A stretch of DNA of 48,848 bases, taken from contig NZ_LMUF01000043.1 in the NCBI RefSeq assembly GCF_009766085.1, forward strand, positions 128,915-177,762. The letters run 5' to 3'. The notes under the pieces are model-generated. The model was not told the origin of the DNA. It made no database searches and worked only from the letters and a program-made list of their open reading frames with translations. This document shows, piece after piece, positions 47,588-48,848 of the stretch (the stretch's first letter is position 1; each line of letters starts with the position of its first letter). This DNA comes from Burkholderia sp. S171. Lineage in GTDB: Bacteria > Pseudomonadota > Gammaproteobacteria > Burkholderiales > Burkholderiaceae. Both the position numbers and the translations under genes were made by a program.

Positions 47588-48848
47588 ATGTCACTCAGTG
47601 GCTTCCATCCTGCATCGGACAGACGTGATCGCTCCGTTTTGCGATGGCCGAGCCGTCACTTGCGGACGCTTCAACGGTGCCTCGGATACGCCGGGGTGCT
47701 CCTGTTCATCACGATCGGCGTCTGCGAGTCTTATAGTTGTACCGAGCAACTGGGCATAGAAACCATTCGTGGTGCGGCGATCCATCGCGCCGATATCTAT
47801 GACGCAGCCTTGAAAAGCGAACTGGCACGCTACGCTTACTTGCCGTCCTTGCTGAATCTGAACCCGGATATTGTCCAGTTGCTGCAGCAGCCGCGCAACG
47901 CGGCCATCGCGAAGCGGGTTGACCGCTATCTGGCAGCGGTCAACCGGGGCGCACATTCCAATACGCTCTACATCATGAGCGTGGAGGGCCGCACGCTCGC
48001 ATCGAGCAATTGGGACGAGCCGGATAGCTTCGTCGATTTGAACTTCAGTTACCGGCCTTATTTTCAGAAAGCGCTCGCAAGCGGCAGTGGTTCGTTCTAC
48101 GGCCTGGGCGCCGCCAGCAAAAAAGCCGGCTACTTTTATGCAGAGCGGATCGTGGCGGACGGCAAGATCATCGGCGTCGCTACCGTCAAGATCACCCTGG
48201 ACAAGCTCGAAGAGCTCTGGCGGCGTGCCGGCGATACAGCCATGATCAGCGATGGTCACGGCGTCATCTTCCTCTCCACCTGGGAGAGCTGGAAGTTCAA
48301 GACCCTGGACACTTTATCCGGCGAGGCGCGCTCGTCGATCATCGCCCTTCATCAATACGACGCACCCGGGGCCCTGCGAGCCATCGGTCTGGTCAGGCAG
48401 ACTCCAGAAGGCGAACGGGCGCAGATAGCCCGGTTCGCACCCAACGCGGACCTGGGCCCACACGCCCCCGCTTTCCTGAGGTCGAGGTTCTTGATGCTGA
48501 GCCGGCCGATGGCGGACACAAGCTGGATGATCAGCTCCCTGTCCGACATCAGGTCGGCGAGAGTCGCAGCGCTCAATGTCGCGCTCGGCGTCGGGCTGGG
48601 TATGACCTTGATCGCCGTTTTTATTCTCTACCTGCTGCAGCGGCGGCGGATCGTCGCGCAGGAGCTTGCGGCCAAGGAAAGCCTGCGGCGTCTGAACGAA
48701 GACCTTGAGCGCAAGGTCACACGCAGGACCGACGCACTGAGCAAGATCAACAAGACACTGAAGGTTGAAATCGCGGAGCGCTGGCGCGCGGAAGCGGTAC
48801 TCAAGTCGACGCTCCAGGAGCTGATGCAGGCGGGGAAGATGGCGGCGC
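47588..48848 (+). CDS. dctB: DctB-like C4-dicarboxylate sensor histidine kinase, N-terminal part (partial)
   Basis: 420 codons are visible from the ATG at 47588, and the frame runs off the right edge. A membrane segment (about 34-52) is followed by a double-Cache periplasmic sensor (about 60-300) with LKSELARYAYLPSLLNLNPDIVQLL, SNWDEPDSFVDLNFSYRPYFQKALA and GYFYAERIVADGKIIGVATVKI, which are typical of DctB. A second membrane segment lies near 335-357, then a coiled coil (ESLRRLNEDLERKVTRRTDALSKINKTL). The frame ends ELMQAGKMAA, just before the expected H-box. DctB senses succinate or related acids and controls a sigma-54 activator, DctD, expected downstream. Confidence 0.88.
   Translation, partial: MSLSGFHPASDRRDRSVLRWPSRHLRTLQRCLGYAGVLLFITIGVCESYSCTEQLGIETIRGAAIHRADIYDAALKSELARYAYLPSLLNLNPDIVQLLQQPRNAAIAKRVDRYLAAVNRGAHSNTLYIMSVEGRTLASSNWDEPDSFVDLNFSYRPYFQKALASGSGSFYGLGAASKKAGYFYAERIVADGKIIGVATVKITLDKLEELWRRAGDTAMISDGHGVIFLSTWESWKFKTLDTLSGEARSSIIALHQYDAPGALRAIGLVRQTPEGERAQIARFAPNADLGPHAPAFLRSRFLMLSRPMADTSWMISSLSDIRSARVAALNVALGVGLGMTLIAVFILYLLQRRRIVAQELAAKESLRRLNEDLERKVTRRTDALSKINKTLKVEIAERWRAEAVLKSTLQELMQAGKMAA

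Overview
The window is GC-rich chromosomal DNA that looks like the Burkholderia/Paraburkholderia/Caballeronia group (Burkholderiaceae, beta-proteobacteria). Pointers are the many LysR, AraC and GntR regulators, the classical beta-proteobacterial porin, a Bug-type (TctC) binding protein, and lipoproteins and WxxGHW secreted proteins typical of that family. The assignment is inferred from protein style; there is no rRNA gene or other marker here. I see no tRNA, rRNA, CRISPR array, insertion sequence or phage gene. It reads as an accessory, regulator-rich stretch of a large replicon.

Layout. (1) 1-1251: the end of a 3-hydroxyacyl-CoA dehydrogenase-like gene and an SMP-30/gluconolactonase. (2) 1283-6253, minus strand: a run encoding a WxxGHW secreted protein, a 35-residue lipoprotein, an ECF sigma factor, its anti-sigma factor, a CnrX-like periplasmic sensor, a DUF1800 protein, a Tat-exported DUF1501 protein and a second small WxxGHW lipoprotein. 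(3) 6759-8379: an orphan fliD with a tandem-repeat leader and a terminator. (4) 8446-16703: a 5'-truncated reductase, a NimR/NimT-like pair, a candidate small RNA, a LysR regulator, an MFS pump, and a chemoreceptor behind a near-perfect sigma-28 promoter. (5) 16799-21237: a D-aminoacylase/MFS unit with a divergent LysR gene and a perfect T-N11-A palindrome between them. (6) 21410-25239: two short-chain dehydrogenases, an AraC regulator and a PAS-GGDEF cyclase.

(7) 25786-36487: a surface lipoprotein, a Fur-family regulator, then a tight co-directional unit: TonB-dependent receptor, ExbB, ExbD, TonB, secreted phosphodiesterase, response regulator and sensor kinase. This looks like a self-contained uptake machine with its own energiser, its own hydrolase and its own two-component control. 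(8) 36810-43873: a GntR regulator (apparently leaderless mRNA), a dihydroxyphthalate-decarboxylase-like protein, a complete tripartite tricarboxylate transporter (TctC, TctB, TctA), a VOC protein and a porin, which together suggest uptake and processing of an aromatic or tricarboxylic acid. (9) 44349-46962: a beta-propeller protein, a SCO1-type and a PCuAC-type copper chaperone, behind a canonical sigma-54 promoter. (10) 47588-end: the start of a DctB-like sensor kinase, cut just before its catalytic core.

The best candidates for an undescribed system are the ECF/DUF1800/DUF1501/WxxGHW cluster (2) and the receptor-TonB-phosphodiesterase-two-component operon (7). Both have strong gene-order logic, but their substrate or signal cannot be read from sequence alone.
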